This document shows positions 24,843 to 32,975 of a stretch of 64,000 bases of DNA, one piece after another. This DNA is from Candidatus Thorarchaeota archaeon (GTDB lineage: Archaea > Asgardarchaeota > Thorarchaeia > Thorarchaeales > Thorarchaeaceae): the NCBI GenBank assembly GCA_020348985.1, contig CP070761.1, positions 2,561,445 to 2,625,444 of the forward strand. Direction: 5' to 3'. Each line of letters opens with the position of its first letter. Positions within the stretch are counted from its first letter, which is position 1. The notes beneath the pieces are model-generated. The model did no database searches, was not told the origin of the DNA, and worked only from the letters and a program-made list of their open reading frames with translations. The translations under genes were made by a program, and so were the position numbers.

Positions 24843-25673
24843 ATGAGATTCTCGGACTGCCAAAAAGCGGAGAAGCTGGCGGAAGAGAGGGCTAAAGAGG
24901 GACGCAACACAGATGCGACGAATCTATTCAGCAGAGCAGGTGATTGCTGGAAGAGATGGGAATCATTCGCCAAGGCGGCGAGAAGCTATGAGCGCGCCTA
25001 TGAACACGCAATGTTATGTCAGGAGTACACTAGAGCCGCAGAATTGGTCATGGAAGCAGGCGAGACTTGGATTAAGCAGGGAGAATTTGAGAAGTTTGAA
25101 ATTGACTGCCAGATCGCTTCTGAGGCATATGTTCTTGCAACCGAAGCAGAGCGTGACCCTGCTTTGTTCGTTGAGGGTGCCTTCTGTGCCATTCAGGGCG
25201 GAGATCTCGAGATGGCCAAACAGCTGATTCATGCGGCATCAGAAACAACACGTGGACAGCAAATGGAACGCATCAACCTGGCTTTGATGTTGAGTGAGTA
25301 CGACTTTGGTGATGCGGATCGGTATATCGATGGCGCCGTCGTGAGGGTCCTGGACAGAGACGGAATACGAAGGACTCGAAGAGCATTCTCTCTTGTCTTT
25401 GCAGGCTTTGTTCGCACCTCTCTTGAATCAGAAGCCGCGGTTACTCTGGCGAGTTTGGCAGAGAGCACAGGGCTTGACACACACAAACTGAAAGAACTCG
25501 TTGAAAGAGGGATTGAGGAAGGGATTATTCCTGCGTTTCTCGATCCGGAAACGCAAGAACTTGTAGTTGATGCGGATCGCTTTGATGTGTCTAGCCTAGC
25601 GCGTCGCAAAGGACCAATAATGAGCAGAGACCTGGAAGACCCTGGTGCGTGGGACGTCGACCTTGAAGACTGA
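24843..25673 (+). CDS. SNAP-like helical-repeat protein with PCI-like winged helix
   Basis: The first ~130 of 276 residues are TPR/SNAP-like helices (AGDCWKRWESFAKAARSYERAYEHA, ELVMEAGETWIKQGEFEKFE). Residues ~200-250 form a winged helix (VTLASLAESTGLDTHKLKELVERGIEEGIIPAFLDPETQELVVD) that resembles the PCI C-terminal wing found in proteasome-lid, COP9 and eIF3 subunits. This combination suggests a helical scaffold with a terminal protein-docking module. There is no signal or membrane segment. The ATG start is preceded by TATA-like TTTAGAAG. The PCI link is by pattern and unproven. Confidence 0.7.
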   Translation: MRFSDCQKAEKLAEERAKEGRNTDATNLFSRAGDCWKRWESFAKAARSYERAYEHAMLCQEYTRAAELVMEAGETWIKQGEFEKFEIDCQIASEAYVLATEAERDPALFVEGAFCAIQGGDLEMAKQLIHAASETTRGQQMERINLALMLSEYDFGDADRYIDGAVVRVLDRDGIRRTRRAFSLVFAGFVRTSLESEAAVTLASLAESTGLDTHKLKELVERGIEEGIIPAFLDPETQELVVDADRFDVSSLARRKGPIMSRDLEDPGAWDVDLED

Positions 25674-25807
25674 CCAGTGCCACAACGGTTGATTTGGCGT
25701 CAAAGCGCCTCGATTCAATCTCAGCTGGAAGCCATCTGACAAGGAAATCTTTTTAGTACGATTGACTTGTTCTCGATTGACTACGCCACTCTATGCAGGT
25801 GTTGTTG

Positions 25808-26020
25808 ATGGCTGAAGGGCTGAAATGGCTACAATGTCCCGTCTGCAAGGATTCGTTCAATTGGAAAGTCCCTGCGGATGCCCTGAAGGACGTCAAGAGA
25901 TACCCGGTTGCAGTGGTTATCAAGCACAAGGATCACTATCTCGTTTGTTATCTTGACAGTCATCAACAGCTTGCAGACACTGAGGTTGCGGCTGCGCTAA
26001 TTGAGGCGGAAGAGCAGTAG
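25808..26020 (+). CDS. Small CxxC protein, 70 aa
   Basis: The protein begins MAEGLKWLQCPVCKDSFNW, a single CPVC knuckle, and ends with an acidic helix. It is not recognised as a family. One CxxC could pair with a partner to hold zinc. I chose ATG 25808 because AGGTG lies six bases upstream; ATG 25793 has none. It is a single gene with no clear operon partner. Confidence 0.55.
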   Translation: MAEGLKWLQCPVCKDSFNWKVPADALKDVKRYPVAVVIKHKDHYLVCYLDSHQQLADTEVAAALIEAEEQ

Positions 26021-26059
26021 TCGGAATCGTACTCGCTCTTAGCTTTGTCTTTACGTATC

Positions 26060-26635
26060 CTATTCGACACCCATGCCCTCTAGGTCATTATCCAAAGCCC
26101 ATTCCAGAACACGGGCAGCCTGTGCACTGGCCATTCCCCAAGTCTTCAAGTTTGAAACCAAGTCGCGAATGCCGCGGACCCAGTCAACGAGAAGGGTTCT
26201 AATCCGGGCCTTGATGTTCTCATCTTCAACTTCTCGCATGAAGGGCAGGAGCTTATCGACCAAACTTTGAGAAAGGACCAGAACGGTCTCAAGCCTCGCA
26301 ATCCACTCCTCTCTGGGCAGGCCCGTCAGCGTTTGGGCGACAGACAGATGGTAGTCGTACTGCGTATCGTAGTAGCGTAGACGCCAGCTCAGTGCTTCCA
26401 CTAGTAGAGCTCTGTGCGCCGTGCTCGGAGATGTCTTAATCAAAACCGTGAGAAAGCGCTCTGTCATCTCATCCGCCGTTTGACTTGCATCGAAAAACAG
26501 AGCCATGGCTTGTTGGTACTCTTCATTTGATAGATGCTGACATGCCTCATCATGAGATGCCTTGAACCTCTCAACGAGATCGCGTGTAGAGCCAACTAAT
26601 GCGGGATCCAACAAGTTCTCGTCGATTTTCGTCAT
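26060..26635 (-). CDS. All-helical protein of unknown function, 191 aa
   Basis: This soluble protein appears fully alpha-helical (LVERFKASHDEACQHLSNEEYQQAMALFFDASQTADE...) and could be a bundle. I do not recognise a family. ATG 26635 follows an AGGTG motif nine bases upstream, while GTG 26647 is less likely. It is the last gene of a three-gene minus-strand operon, after the ACT-like protein (26648-27064) and the winged-helix protein (27052-27327). These neighbours suggest a regulatory role, but that is an inference. Confidence 0.65.
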   Translation of the reverse strand: MTKIDENLLDPALVGSTRDLVERFKASHDEACQHLSNEEYQQAMALFFDASQTADEMTERFLTVLIKTSPSTAHRALLVEALSWRLRYYDTQYDYHLSVAQTLTGLPREEWIARLETVLVLSQSLVDKLLPFMREVEDENIKARIRTLLVDWVRGIRDLVSNLKTWGMASAQAARVLEWALDNDLEGMGVE

Positions 26636-26647
26636 TCCCTGTATCAC

Positions 26648-27064
26648 CTATCGTCCCTGAAGATGTGTGACTTCAACACTCAGCATTGAGTCTAAGCTCT
26701 CAAGCCACTTGGAGAACTCCTCAATCTCATTCCTCTGTGTGGATAGGAAGTATCCCTCATAGACACATTCTTCGGATATCGGGCAGAATCCAGTCGAGTG
26801 AACCAGTTCAAGTTTCCTCTTCTTCATCTCCTCAAAAACATATCTGCCAATCTCTGGAAAGCCATTGAGGGCCATCCGCATTCGGACAATCGAGATCTCC
26901 GGAGTGGAAACTGGAATGACTCTGAGAAATCCACTTTTGGTGCTGACAACCAGAACTTTGGAGCCTTCTTCAAGGCCTACGTAAGAGGCTACTCCAGAAA
27001 TGTCAACTGTGCCGTCAATCACTTCAGTTACAGAACCTTCGGTCAGATACTTCAGATATTCCAC
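26648..27064 (-). CDS. ACT-like ligand-binding protein, 138 aa
   Basis: The protein has two sub-parts. The N-terminal half is beta-rich (SKVLVVSTKSGFLRVIPVSTPEISIVRM) and the second half is an alpha-beta region (GRYVFEEMKKRKLELVHSTGFCPISE). The pattern recalls an ACT domain, a small-molecule sensor. No catalytic motif is seen. Its GTG start overlaps the stop of the upstream winged-helix gene by 13 bases, indicating translational coupling. It probably acts as the sensory partner of that regulator. Confidence 0.55.
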   Translation of the reverse strand: MEYLKYLTEGSVTEVIDGTVDISGVASYVGLEEGSKVLVVSTKSGFLRVIPVSTPEISIVRMRMALNGFPEIGRYVFEEMKKRKLELVHSTGFCPISEECVYEGYFLSTQRNEIEEFSKWLESLDSMLSVEVTHLQGR

Positions 27065-27327
27065 CCCAGAGCTATTTCGAGATACTTCTCACCCGCGGGA
27101 GTTATCTCGTAGCCGTCGTCATCATCTCTAACAAGGTCAAGTTCTCTCAAGACAGTTATCCTCACATCAAGACATTCCTGCGTGATAGAACCAAATCGGG
27201 TTAGTTCGTCATCCAATCGACATCCTTGGTAAATCAAGCGGAGTACGAGCTCTCCCATTTCACCAAGGAGATTCCTGGTTGAATCTATTTCTTTGCTGAT
27301 GTTAGATGCTGTCTCGTCCAATCCCAT
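27052..27327 (-). CDS. Winged-helix protein, 91 aa
   Basis: Helical N-terminal region followed by a winged helix: LRLIYQGCRLDDELTRFGSITQECLDVRITVLRELDLVRDDDDGYEITPAGEKYLEIAL. The ITPAGEKYLE wing is typical of archaeal MarR/ArsR-like regulators. It heads the operon with the ACT-like and helical proteins. Promoter elements upstream are not obvious in the 70 bp before the divergent or convergent genes. Confidence 0.7.
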   Translation of the reverse strand: MGLDETASNISKEIDSTRNLLGEMGELVLRLIYQGCRLDDELTRFGSITQECLDVRITVLRELDLVRDDDDGYEITPAGEKYLEIALGWNI

Positions 27328-27398
27328 CTTGGCTTTTACGTCTCCACAAATGCCCTAAAAGTAACCTATGATGTCCTCTCTTCCCTCAGGTGCCGAAG

Positions 27399-28376
27399 TT
27401 AGTCCAATGGAGGTTTGTGCTTCATCTTATATTCGTCAGTAGCTTGTGTCCAATCAACAAACTCCACTGTTGGTGGACTTGAGGCGTATAGATCTGCCCT
27501 CTGTGACTCCAATGGACGGGGTAGCATCCCTGCCATTTCAGCCATGCACATGAGCTCATTCCCATGTTCTTGTGCAAGGGATTCTATCGGGCTTAGCCAC
27601 TCTCTCCAATTTGGTGATCGAAGAAGATGATGGTCCACAATTAGTCGAGGGACTCTCTCTCCCAGCTTTCGAAGTGCCGAGATTGCAGTGTGAGCATGTT
27701 CACTGCTGAACGAGGCCAAGTAGATCGGAGGTCCACCGATAATCGTCAAATCCGAATTGCTAGAAAGGATGTATCGAAGAGTCTCGTCCACTACTGGCCC
27801 TTGGACATCCGGAGCAAAAAGGACCCGGTTGTCGGCGTGTTGTATTGTGCAACCAATAATAAACCCAAGTGGCGTGTCAGCTGGACCGTGAGGGAGCACA
27901 GAAGAAAATGTGATTCTCGTATCACCAAATTCAAACGTGGAACCATCAGCCCAATGCAACTCATTGACAATCTTGCGGACATCACGCTCGAAGTAATATC
28001 CGCGTCTTCTTTGGGATGGATTGATGTTGTCTCTATTGTCCTTGGCCAGCACAGTCTTATTCTCGAATAGCTCCTGGAACTCTTCCTTCGAACTGAAGTT
28101 GTACCTGTAGTTGGTGAATCCCGGTCTGACGTGGTCAAAGTGGTAATGACTAACAGTGACTATGTCTGCTCGATTTGCAGCATCATGAATCCGCTTCAAA
28201 GATGATTGGAGGGCGCTGTACTCTTCTGGATGAGGCTCCTTGCCTTGCCTAAAGGCAAGAGCAGCAGATGGGTCAAGCAGAATGCTCACACTAGGCGTCT
28301 GAATCATTGTGCACATGGAACGAACACCCATGCTTTCTCCAGCAATGGGGATTATCTCAATTTCATCAATGTTCAA
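27399..28376 (-). CDS. Metallo-beta-lactamase-fold hydrolase (UPF0282 family)
   Basis: The 325-aa protein has the metal-binding VSHYHFDHVRPG (HxHxDH), an SSVLPHGPADTPLGF stretch and VDHHL near the end, as in archaeal UPF0282. The N terminus IPIAGESMGVRSMCTMIQT is also characteristic. It likely hydrolyses a phosphoester or ring substrate; the reaction is unknown. Its start overlaps the stop of the Nudix gene by four bases (ATGA), so the two are coupled. Confidence 0.85.
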   Translation of the reverse strand: MNIDEIEIIPIAGESMGVRSMCTMIQTPSVSILLDPSAALAFRQGKEPHPEEYSALQSSLKRIHDAANRADIVTVSHYHFDHVRPGFTNYRYNFSSKEEFQELFENKTVLAKDNRDNINPSQRRRGYYFERDVRKIVNELHWADGSTFEFGDTRITFSSVLPHGPADTPLGFIIGCTIQHADNRVLFAPDVQGPVVDETLRYILSSNSDLTIIGGPPIYLASFSSEHAHTAISALRKLGERVPRLIVDHHLLRSPNWREWLSPIESLAQEHGNELMCMAEMAGMLPRPLESQRADLYASSPPTVEFVDWTQATDEYKMKHKPPLD

Positions 28377-28867
28377 GGCTTTGCCTCTCGATAGTATACT
28401 AGATGATAACCAGTTGATGTCCGTAGGAGTTCAGCTTCAAACATTGCAAAGTCGTCATCCATCTGTAGACAGGAATTGAACATGTACCAATCTGATGGTA
28501 GGAAAGACTCCTGCTTCTTGTGAACTTCTTGTGCTTTAAAGAGAGCCAATTCTCCCTCCCGATGGTTCTTGGAAAATGCCCCTATTTCGGCCATGCCTAG
28601 ATGAATCAGGAAATGAGCCAGAAGAGAGCCATTTTCGTCTACGAGACGTTCAGACACGAGTCCTTTGAAAGCATAATTCTCCACAGACGACGTAGAGGTC
28701 TCTTCAATGATTTCTCTCCTAGCGGCCTCAAGAATGTGCTCTCCAGGTTCCAACTTACCACCCACCATGCTCCAAAGATTCTCGTAAGGAGGTCGATTTC
28801 GCTTCAGGAAGAGAAAACGCCCTTTGTACCTCAAAACACTGATCGCAATGGGGACTATCTTGGTCAC
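28373..28867 (-). CDS. Nudix hydrolase
   Basis: The 164-aa protein has the Nudix box GKLEPGEHILEAARREIIEETS, keeping the G-x5-E-x7-RE-x2-EE core but with Ser in place of the final Gly. The fold strand before it (FLFLKRNRPPYENLWSMVGG) is typical of pyrophosphohydrolases acting on oxidised or cyclic nucleotides. It is the first of two coupled genes with the UPF0282 hydrolase, suggesting a two-step clean-up of a nucleotide-like compound. The substrate is unknown. Confidence 0.9.
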   Translation of the reverse strand: MTKIVPIAISVLRYKGRFLFLKRNRPPYENLWSMVGGKLEPGEHILEAARREIIEETSTSSVENYAFKGLVSERLVDENGSLLAHFLIHLGMAEIGAFSKNHREGELALFKAQEVHKKQESFLPSDWYMFNSCLQMDDDFAMFEAELLRTSTGYHLVYYREAKP

Positions 28868-28992
28868 TTATCAGACCTCCAAGAACGTTGCATTATCATC
28901 CCAGATGTCCATTAGCCACTCATGCTTTAAACATAGAGTAAGCGAGCGAAGATTCAAAGCCTGGCCGACATTGAGATGATGTGTGATTCGGG

Positions 28993-30441
28993 TTGGGTAG
29001 TCTTCCTGGAAAACTTCGGAGTAGAGTACTTTCTGTCATATGCCCTACACCAGAGGAGATTAGAGACCAGCGAGCCGCGATTGATACATTGAGGCAAGCA
29101 CTTGAGCTGAGGGCAGACAATATTGGCCAGTCATACTCATTCATCGAAGCCCAAGGTTCCACGGGGAAGAAACAGACGCAATTGGCGGGTATATCAGATA
29201 TCGATCTCTTTGTTGGACTTCGCGTGCAGGACTTTCAAGACATATTCATGAAAGACCCTAAGGAGAGACACAAACATGTAGGAAAGGTCCTCGATAGCCT
29301 GGTGGATGATTGGTTTATTCCGGCCGTACAGACATTGGAGGCCACGAATGTGCAGAAGACCTACTCACAGCATCCATACTTGTCTCTCACTCTAATGGGT
29401 CTTGACGTGGACATACTCTCTTGTTTTGATATTTCTGCAGAAGCTATCGCTAATGACGGCCCGATCACTGCTGTTGATAGGACTGTTCATCACTCCAATT
29501 TCGTTGCAGAGAATCTCACGCCTGAGAAGAGGGAAGATGTGAGGCTCCTCAAATCATTCGTTCGTGCTTGTCACGCCTATGGCGACGATTGCGCAATCGG
29601 GAGGATGGGTTTCACGGGTTATTCACTTGAGCTGCTAGTCCTAGACTCTGATAGCTTCGCGGACGCGATACGAAGGATTGCACGGCTTAGAGTTGAACCT
29701 TTGGATCCAAAAGGTCGAAGCGTCGAGAAGCTTCGTAGTATTCCCTCCTTCCGTGATGACTACATACTGATAATTGATCCAACAGATCACGGAAGAAACG
29801 TAGCGTCAAGTTTCGATGAGCGAGCGGTACGATGGGTTCAACACAAGGCGAGACAGGTTGAGGAGTACTTAGAGAGAGGAATCCTAGAAGAGAATGCTGA
29901 GATTCTTATTGAAGAGGCGATATCTGAAGAGCCCCTCCCAGAGTCAGTCCGGAATCATGCTCTCTCGTTCGAGTTCCTGTCCGACGCGACAGTCCATTAT
30001 ACAGTCCAAAGGGACAAGCTTTACCGTCTGGCCAGGCGCATCTCTTCGCAACTGGAGCGGGAAGAAACTGGCGAAGTTAGATTCGGCAGGTCACTTGCGG
30101 AGGTCTACTTCGAAGGTACAAGATTTGCTTTAGGGATATTTGTTCAGAGGGCGTCAGTCTCAGAAGACTACGTCCGGCAGGGACCCCCGGTCGAGATGAA
30201 AGACGCTGCTGAGAGATTCATTCAAACGCATCCTGGGGCGTTTGAGGATGCAGGGCGATTGTGGGCTGAAGTGACCAGGAAGTGGACTGATGCGGGAATG
30301 CTGGCTAAGTACATAATCAGACATCATTCAATCAAGGGATTGACTCTAGTTTCAGAGAAAACAGCAGTATCAAGAAAAGCACTGAGAGCACTCTATGAGT
30401 ATGTCTTGCACGTAGAGAAGGACTTTACCACAGAAGAATGA
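28993..30441 (+). CDS. cca: CCA-adding enzyme (archaeal class I tRNA nucleotidyltransferase)
   Basis: This enzyme builds or repairs the 3' CCA of tRNA. The 482-aa protein has the nucleotidyltransferase motif QGSTGKKQTQLAGISDIDLFV (GS...D-x-D), a third carboxylate in MGLDVDILSCFDI, and the class I RLLKSFVRACHAYG region. The length is normal for archaea. The start is taken as TTG 28993; no ATG is close by and ribosome-binding sequence is weak. Its stop overlaps an in-frame ATG of the next gene (ATGA), suggesting cotranscription with the HDAC-like gene. Confidence 0.93.
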   Translation: MGSLPGKLRSRVLSVICPTPEEIRDQRAAIDTLRQALELRADNIGQSYSFIEAQGSTGKKQTQLAGISDIDLFVGLRVQDFQDIFMKDPKERHKHVGKVLDSLVDDWFIPAVQTLEATNVQKTYSQHPYLSLTLMGLDVDILSCFDISAEAIANDGPITAVDRTVHHSNFVAENLTPEKREDVRLLKSFVRACHAYGDDCAIGRMGFTGYSLELLVLDSDSFADAIRRIARLRVEPLDPKGRSVEKLRSIPSFRDDYILIIDPTDHGRNVASSFDERAVRWVQHKARQVEEYLERGILEENAEILIEEAISEEPLPESVRNHALSFEFLSDATVHYTVQRDKLYRLARRISSQLEREETGEVRFGRSLAEVYFEGTRFALGIFVQRASVSEDYVRQGPPVEMKDAAERFIQTHPGAFEDAGRLWAEVTRKWTDAGMLAKYIIRHHSIKGLTLVSEKTAVSRKALRALYEYVLHVEKDFTTEE

Positions 30442-30485
30442 AAGAGTTTAAGGAACTAAGAAACAGTCTCGAAAGGGGAGGAAGC

Positions 30486-31559
30486 ATGCCAAGTCGCTCG
30501 ATTGCATTCATTTCTCATCCAGAGCCCGGCCAGCATATTCAGCCATTTCCTAGACCACATCTTGAGTCATTTGAGAATCCCCTGAGAGCTCAAATGGCTG
30601 AGTTACATCTCAGGAACAGAGGGCTACTAGATGAGATGTCCGTCTTTGAGGCGGTAGAGGCGGACTCCAGTGATGTTCTCAGTGTGCATTCCGAGTATGT
30701 TCTGGACACAGCCATGCTTATGACAGATTTGGGATCCGGACAGCTGGGAGAAGCGGCCTATGCCAGCCCGGAACTATTGCGATCAGCTCTTCTTTCTACC
30801 GGAGGTGCAAAGCTGGCTGCAAATCTGGTCACTGAACCAGACTACATTCACTCGTTTTCTCTCATGAGACCTCCAGGTCATCATGCAACCTCATCAGCGT
30901 CTATGGGCCTCTGCTACTTCAACAACATCGCCATCGCAGCGAGAAGTATTCAAACAGAGGTAGGCATAAAGCGAATCTCGATAGTCGACATCGATGATCA
31001 TTTTGGCAACGGGACCGCAGAAATCTTCTATTCAGACCCTAGTGTTCAGTACATAAGCATACACGAGTATGACTATGAGAGTCTGGGTCTTGGACATTAC
31101 TATGAAGTTGGACAGGGGAAGGCTAAGGGTACAAACATCAACATCCCACTTGTTGAAATGAGTCAAGACGAGTCGTATAACTCAGCATTTGAGAGAGTAG
31201 TTCTCCCTGCCATCAAGAGTTTCAAACCGGAAGTGATTGGTGTGTCTGCTGGATTTGACGCACACTATTCGGATCCAGTGGGAAACATGAACATAGACTC
31301 AAAGACGTTTTGGTGGATTGGCCGAGAAGTGAATAGTCTTGTTCAGGACTTGAAGCTGCAGGGTTCTTTCTGGGTACTCGAGGGAGGTTACAATCCGTTT
31401 TCACTAGGACCCTGTATAGAGGCAAGTCTACGGGGCTTGGCGGGAGAGGAGACGCCTGAACTTGAAGATCAGTGCGAGAGAGTCATAAATCAAGAGTTGA
31501 TAGACGCAAACAACGAGATAATTGATGCAGTTCTTGAGACTGTCGAAGTGTACTGGTAG
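30486..31559 (+). CDS. Histone-deacetylase-family hydrolase
   Basis: The 357-aa enzyme shows the HDAC-fold motifs MRPPGHHA, GLCYFNNIAIAA, the zinc-binding DIDDHFGNGTAEI (Asp and His retained; the second usual His is Phe), SAGFDAHYSDP with the third Asp, and LEGGYNPF with the active-site Tyr. Archaeal members deacetylate small amides or acetylated lysines; the substrate is unproven. I prefer ATG 30486, with strong GGGGAGG four bases before it, over ATG 30438, which overlaps the CCA-enzyme stop but has no binding site. Confidence 0.9.
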   Translation: MPSRSIAFISHPEPGQHIQPFPRPHLESFENPLRAQMAELHLRNRGLLDEMSVFEAVEADSSDVLSVHSEYVLDTAMLMTDLGSGQLGEAAYASPELLRSALLSTGGAKLAANLVTEPDYIHSFSLMRPPGHHATSSASMGLCYFNNIAIAARSIQTEVGIKRISIVDIDDHFGNGTAEIFYSDPSVQYISIHEYDYESLGLGHYYEVGQGKAKGTNINIPLVEMSQDESYNSAFERVVLPAIKSFKPEVIGVSAGFDAHYSDPVGNMNIDSKTFWWIGREVNSLVQDLKLQGSFWVLEGGYNPFSLGPCIEASLRGLAGEETPELEDQCERVINQELIDANNEIIDAVLETVEVYW

Positions 31560-31662
31560 TCGATTAGTGGTGAGAAGAAGATTTGCATCTTTGGGTGCCA
31601 AGGCTAAGATTTTAAGCGGAGCATCCTAGGCGCGCAAGAGCAGCATAATAGGTGAGAATCCA

Positions 31663-31947
31663 ATGGCCAAGAAACGAAAGTCCGGAGGGCGCGCAAAAGG
31701 CAGCTCCGGAAAGAGCGGCGCGGTCCAATGCTCAAAATGTGGACGTGTCGTTCCTGCAGACAAGGCGAAGAAATACACAAAGAGAGTCTCATCGGTCGAT
31801 CCGCAACTAGCAAGAGAACTAAGGAAGCAAGGTAGCTTCATTCCAGCGCGTCGAGTAACAGAGTACTACTGCGTTAGCTGCGCAGTTCACTCTGGCAGAG
31901 TCCAGATAAGACAGGCCAGCGAGAGAAGAACGAGAGGCAGACGTTAG
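31663..31947 (+). CDS. rps26e: Ribosomal protein eS26
   Basis: This 94-aa small-subunit protein has the two-part zinc finger CSKCGRVV...YYCVSCAVHSG, the motif VPADKAKKYTKRV, and a basic tail rich in Arg. eS26 occurs in eukaryotes, Crenarchaeota and Asgard archaea and sits at the mRNA exit. The N-terminal basic stretch KKRKSGGRAKGSS is typical. GGTGAG lies six bases before the ATG, and a TATA-like TTTTAAG lies near 31607. Confidence 0.95.
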   Translation: MAKKRKSGGRAKGSSGKSGAVQCSKCGRVVPADKAKKYTKRVSSVDPQLARELRKQGSFIPARRVTEYYCVSCAVHSGRVQIRQASERRTRGRR

Positions 31948-32021
31948 AACTCAAACTCACGATGTCCGACCTGCTGAATACCAACCTAATGCGGAAGACA
32001 CTTGCTTAGCTGGTAGGCCAA

Positions 32022-32615
32022 ATGCCAACTTCGATAGGCCTTATTCGCTTCATCCAACTACTTCCTTCTGTGCCTGTGAGCAGTGATTTCACCCTGAGAG
32101 ACCTCCCAGGTTCTGGAAAGAGAATAGACATCCTATGTCGAGATTTGGCGGCATGCTTCGATTGGGGACCAACGACTTGGCCAAAAGAGAATCTTGAATT
32201 TGTCGCGCTATTTGAAGACAAGCTAGCAATCACCATCCGATTCCCCTCAGAGAAGACTCCGTCCGGGGAAGTAGAATGGGCCACCGTAATAGCCGATGCA
32301 CTAAGAGGGGTGGAATATGATTTTGTGTCGGTTGAACCGACAAACCTCTTGAACGTCATTCTGAAGCTAAAGAACGAACCGCAAGGCAACCTGTGGATCC
32401 TAGATGAGTCTGGGAATCCACTAGATGATGTTCTTGGCCCTATTCTATCGTCGCAGAACAGTTTTATGCTGGGAGACCATCAGGGCTTTGATTCTCGGGA
32501 CCTTGAGACCTTCGAGAATCAGGAGATTGTTAGCGTCTCTTTGGGAGATCTGAGCTATCTGAGTAGCCACTGTGTGGCTGCAATAATCTCCAAGATGGAA
32601 AGGAGGGTTGCCTGA
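32022..32615 (+). CDS. trmY: tRNA (pseudouridine-54 N1)-methyltransferase TrmY
   Basis: TrmY methylates pseudouridine 54 in archaeal tRNA. The 197-aa SPOUT protein shows the N-terminal SDFTLRDLPGSGKRIDILCR and the C-terminal knot with FMLGDHQGF and VSLGDLSYLSSHCVAAI, which are the family's AdoMet-binding motifs. ATG 32022 is preceded by GGTAGG. The next gene (PadR) starts directly after its stop. Confidence 0.9.
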   Translation: MPTSIGLIRFIQLLPSVPVSSDFTLRDLPGSGKRIDILCRDLAACFDWGPTTWPKENLEFVALFEDKLAITIRFPSEKTPSGEVEWATVIADALRGVEYDFVSVEPTNLLNVILKLKNEPQGNLWILDESGNPLDDVLGPILSSQNSFMLGDHQGFDSRDLETFENQEIVSVSLGDLSYLSSHCVAAIISKMERRVA

Positions 32616-32963
32616 GTGCCTGAAGACAAGGAAATTGAAATCTCCAAAGCCATGACAAGATTGGTCAAGAAACTGACCAAGGAGATGCTTTGGATCTACA
32701 TTCTACGATTGCTTCAAGAGAGACCTCACTATGGCTACGAGATAAAGGAGCTTGTCACAAAGAGGTTCAGTTTCTCTCCGGCAACTGTTAGTGGCTATGC
32801 CATTATTTATCGACTAACGAAGGATGGATTGATTGAAGAGCAAAGAACTGGCGACTCTCCGAGAAAGTACTATGGCATCACAGAGAAGGGACTTTGTGCA
32901 ATGAGAGAAGCAAAGGATTTCCTAGGACGCACGTTGGAAACTGTTTTTGATATTACTGAGTAG
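32616..32963 (+). CDS. PadR-family transcription regulator
   Basis: A 115-aa winged helix typical of PadR: LQERPHYGYEIKELVTKRFSFSPATVSGYAIIYRLTKDGLIEEQ followed by RKYYGITEKGLCAM. The GTG start touches the TrmY stop (TGAGTG), so it is probably cotranscribed. PadR proteins often repress transporter genes, but the target here is not evident. Confidence 0.9.
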   Translation: MPEDKEIEISKAMTRLVKKLTKEMLWIYILRLLQERPHYGYEIKELVTKRFSFSPATVSGYAIIYRLTKDGLIEEQRTGDSPRKYYGITEKGLCAMREAKDFLGRTLETVFDITE

Positions 32964-32975
32964 GTCCCAACTGCT

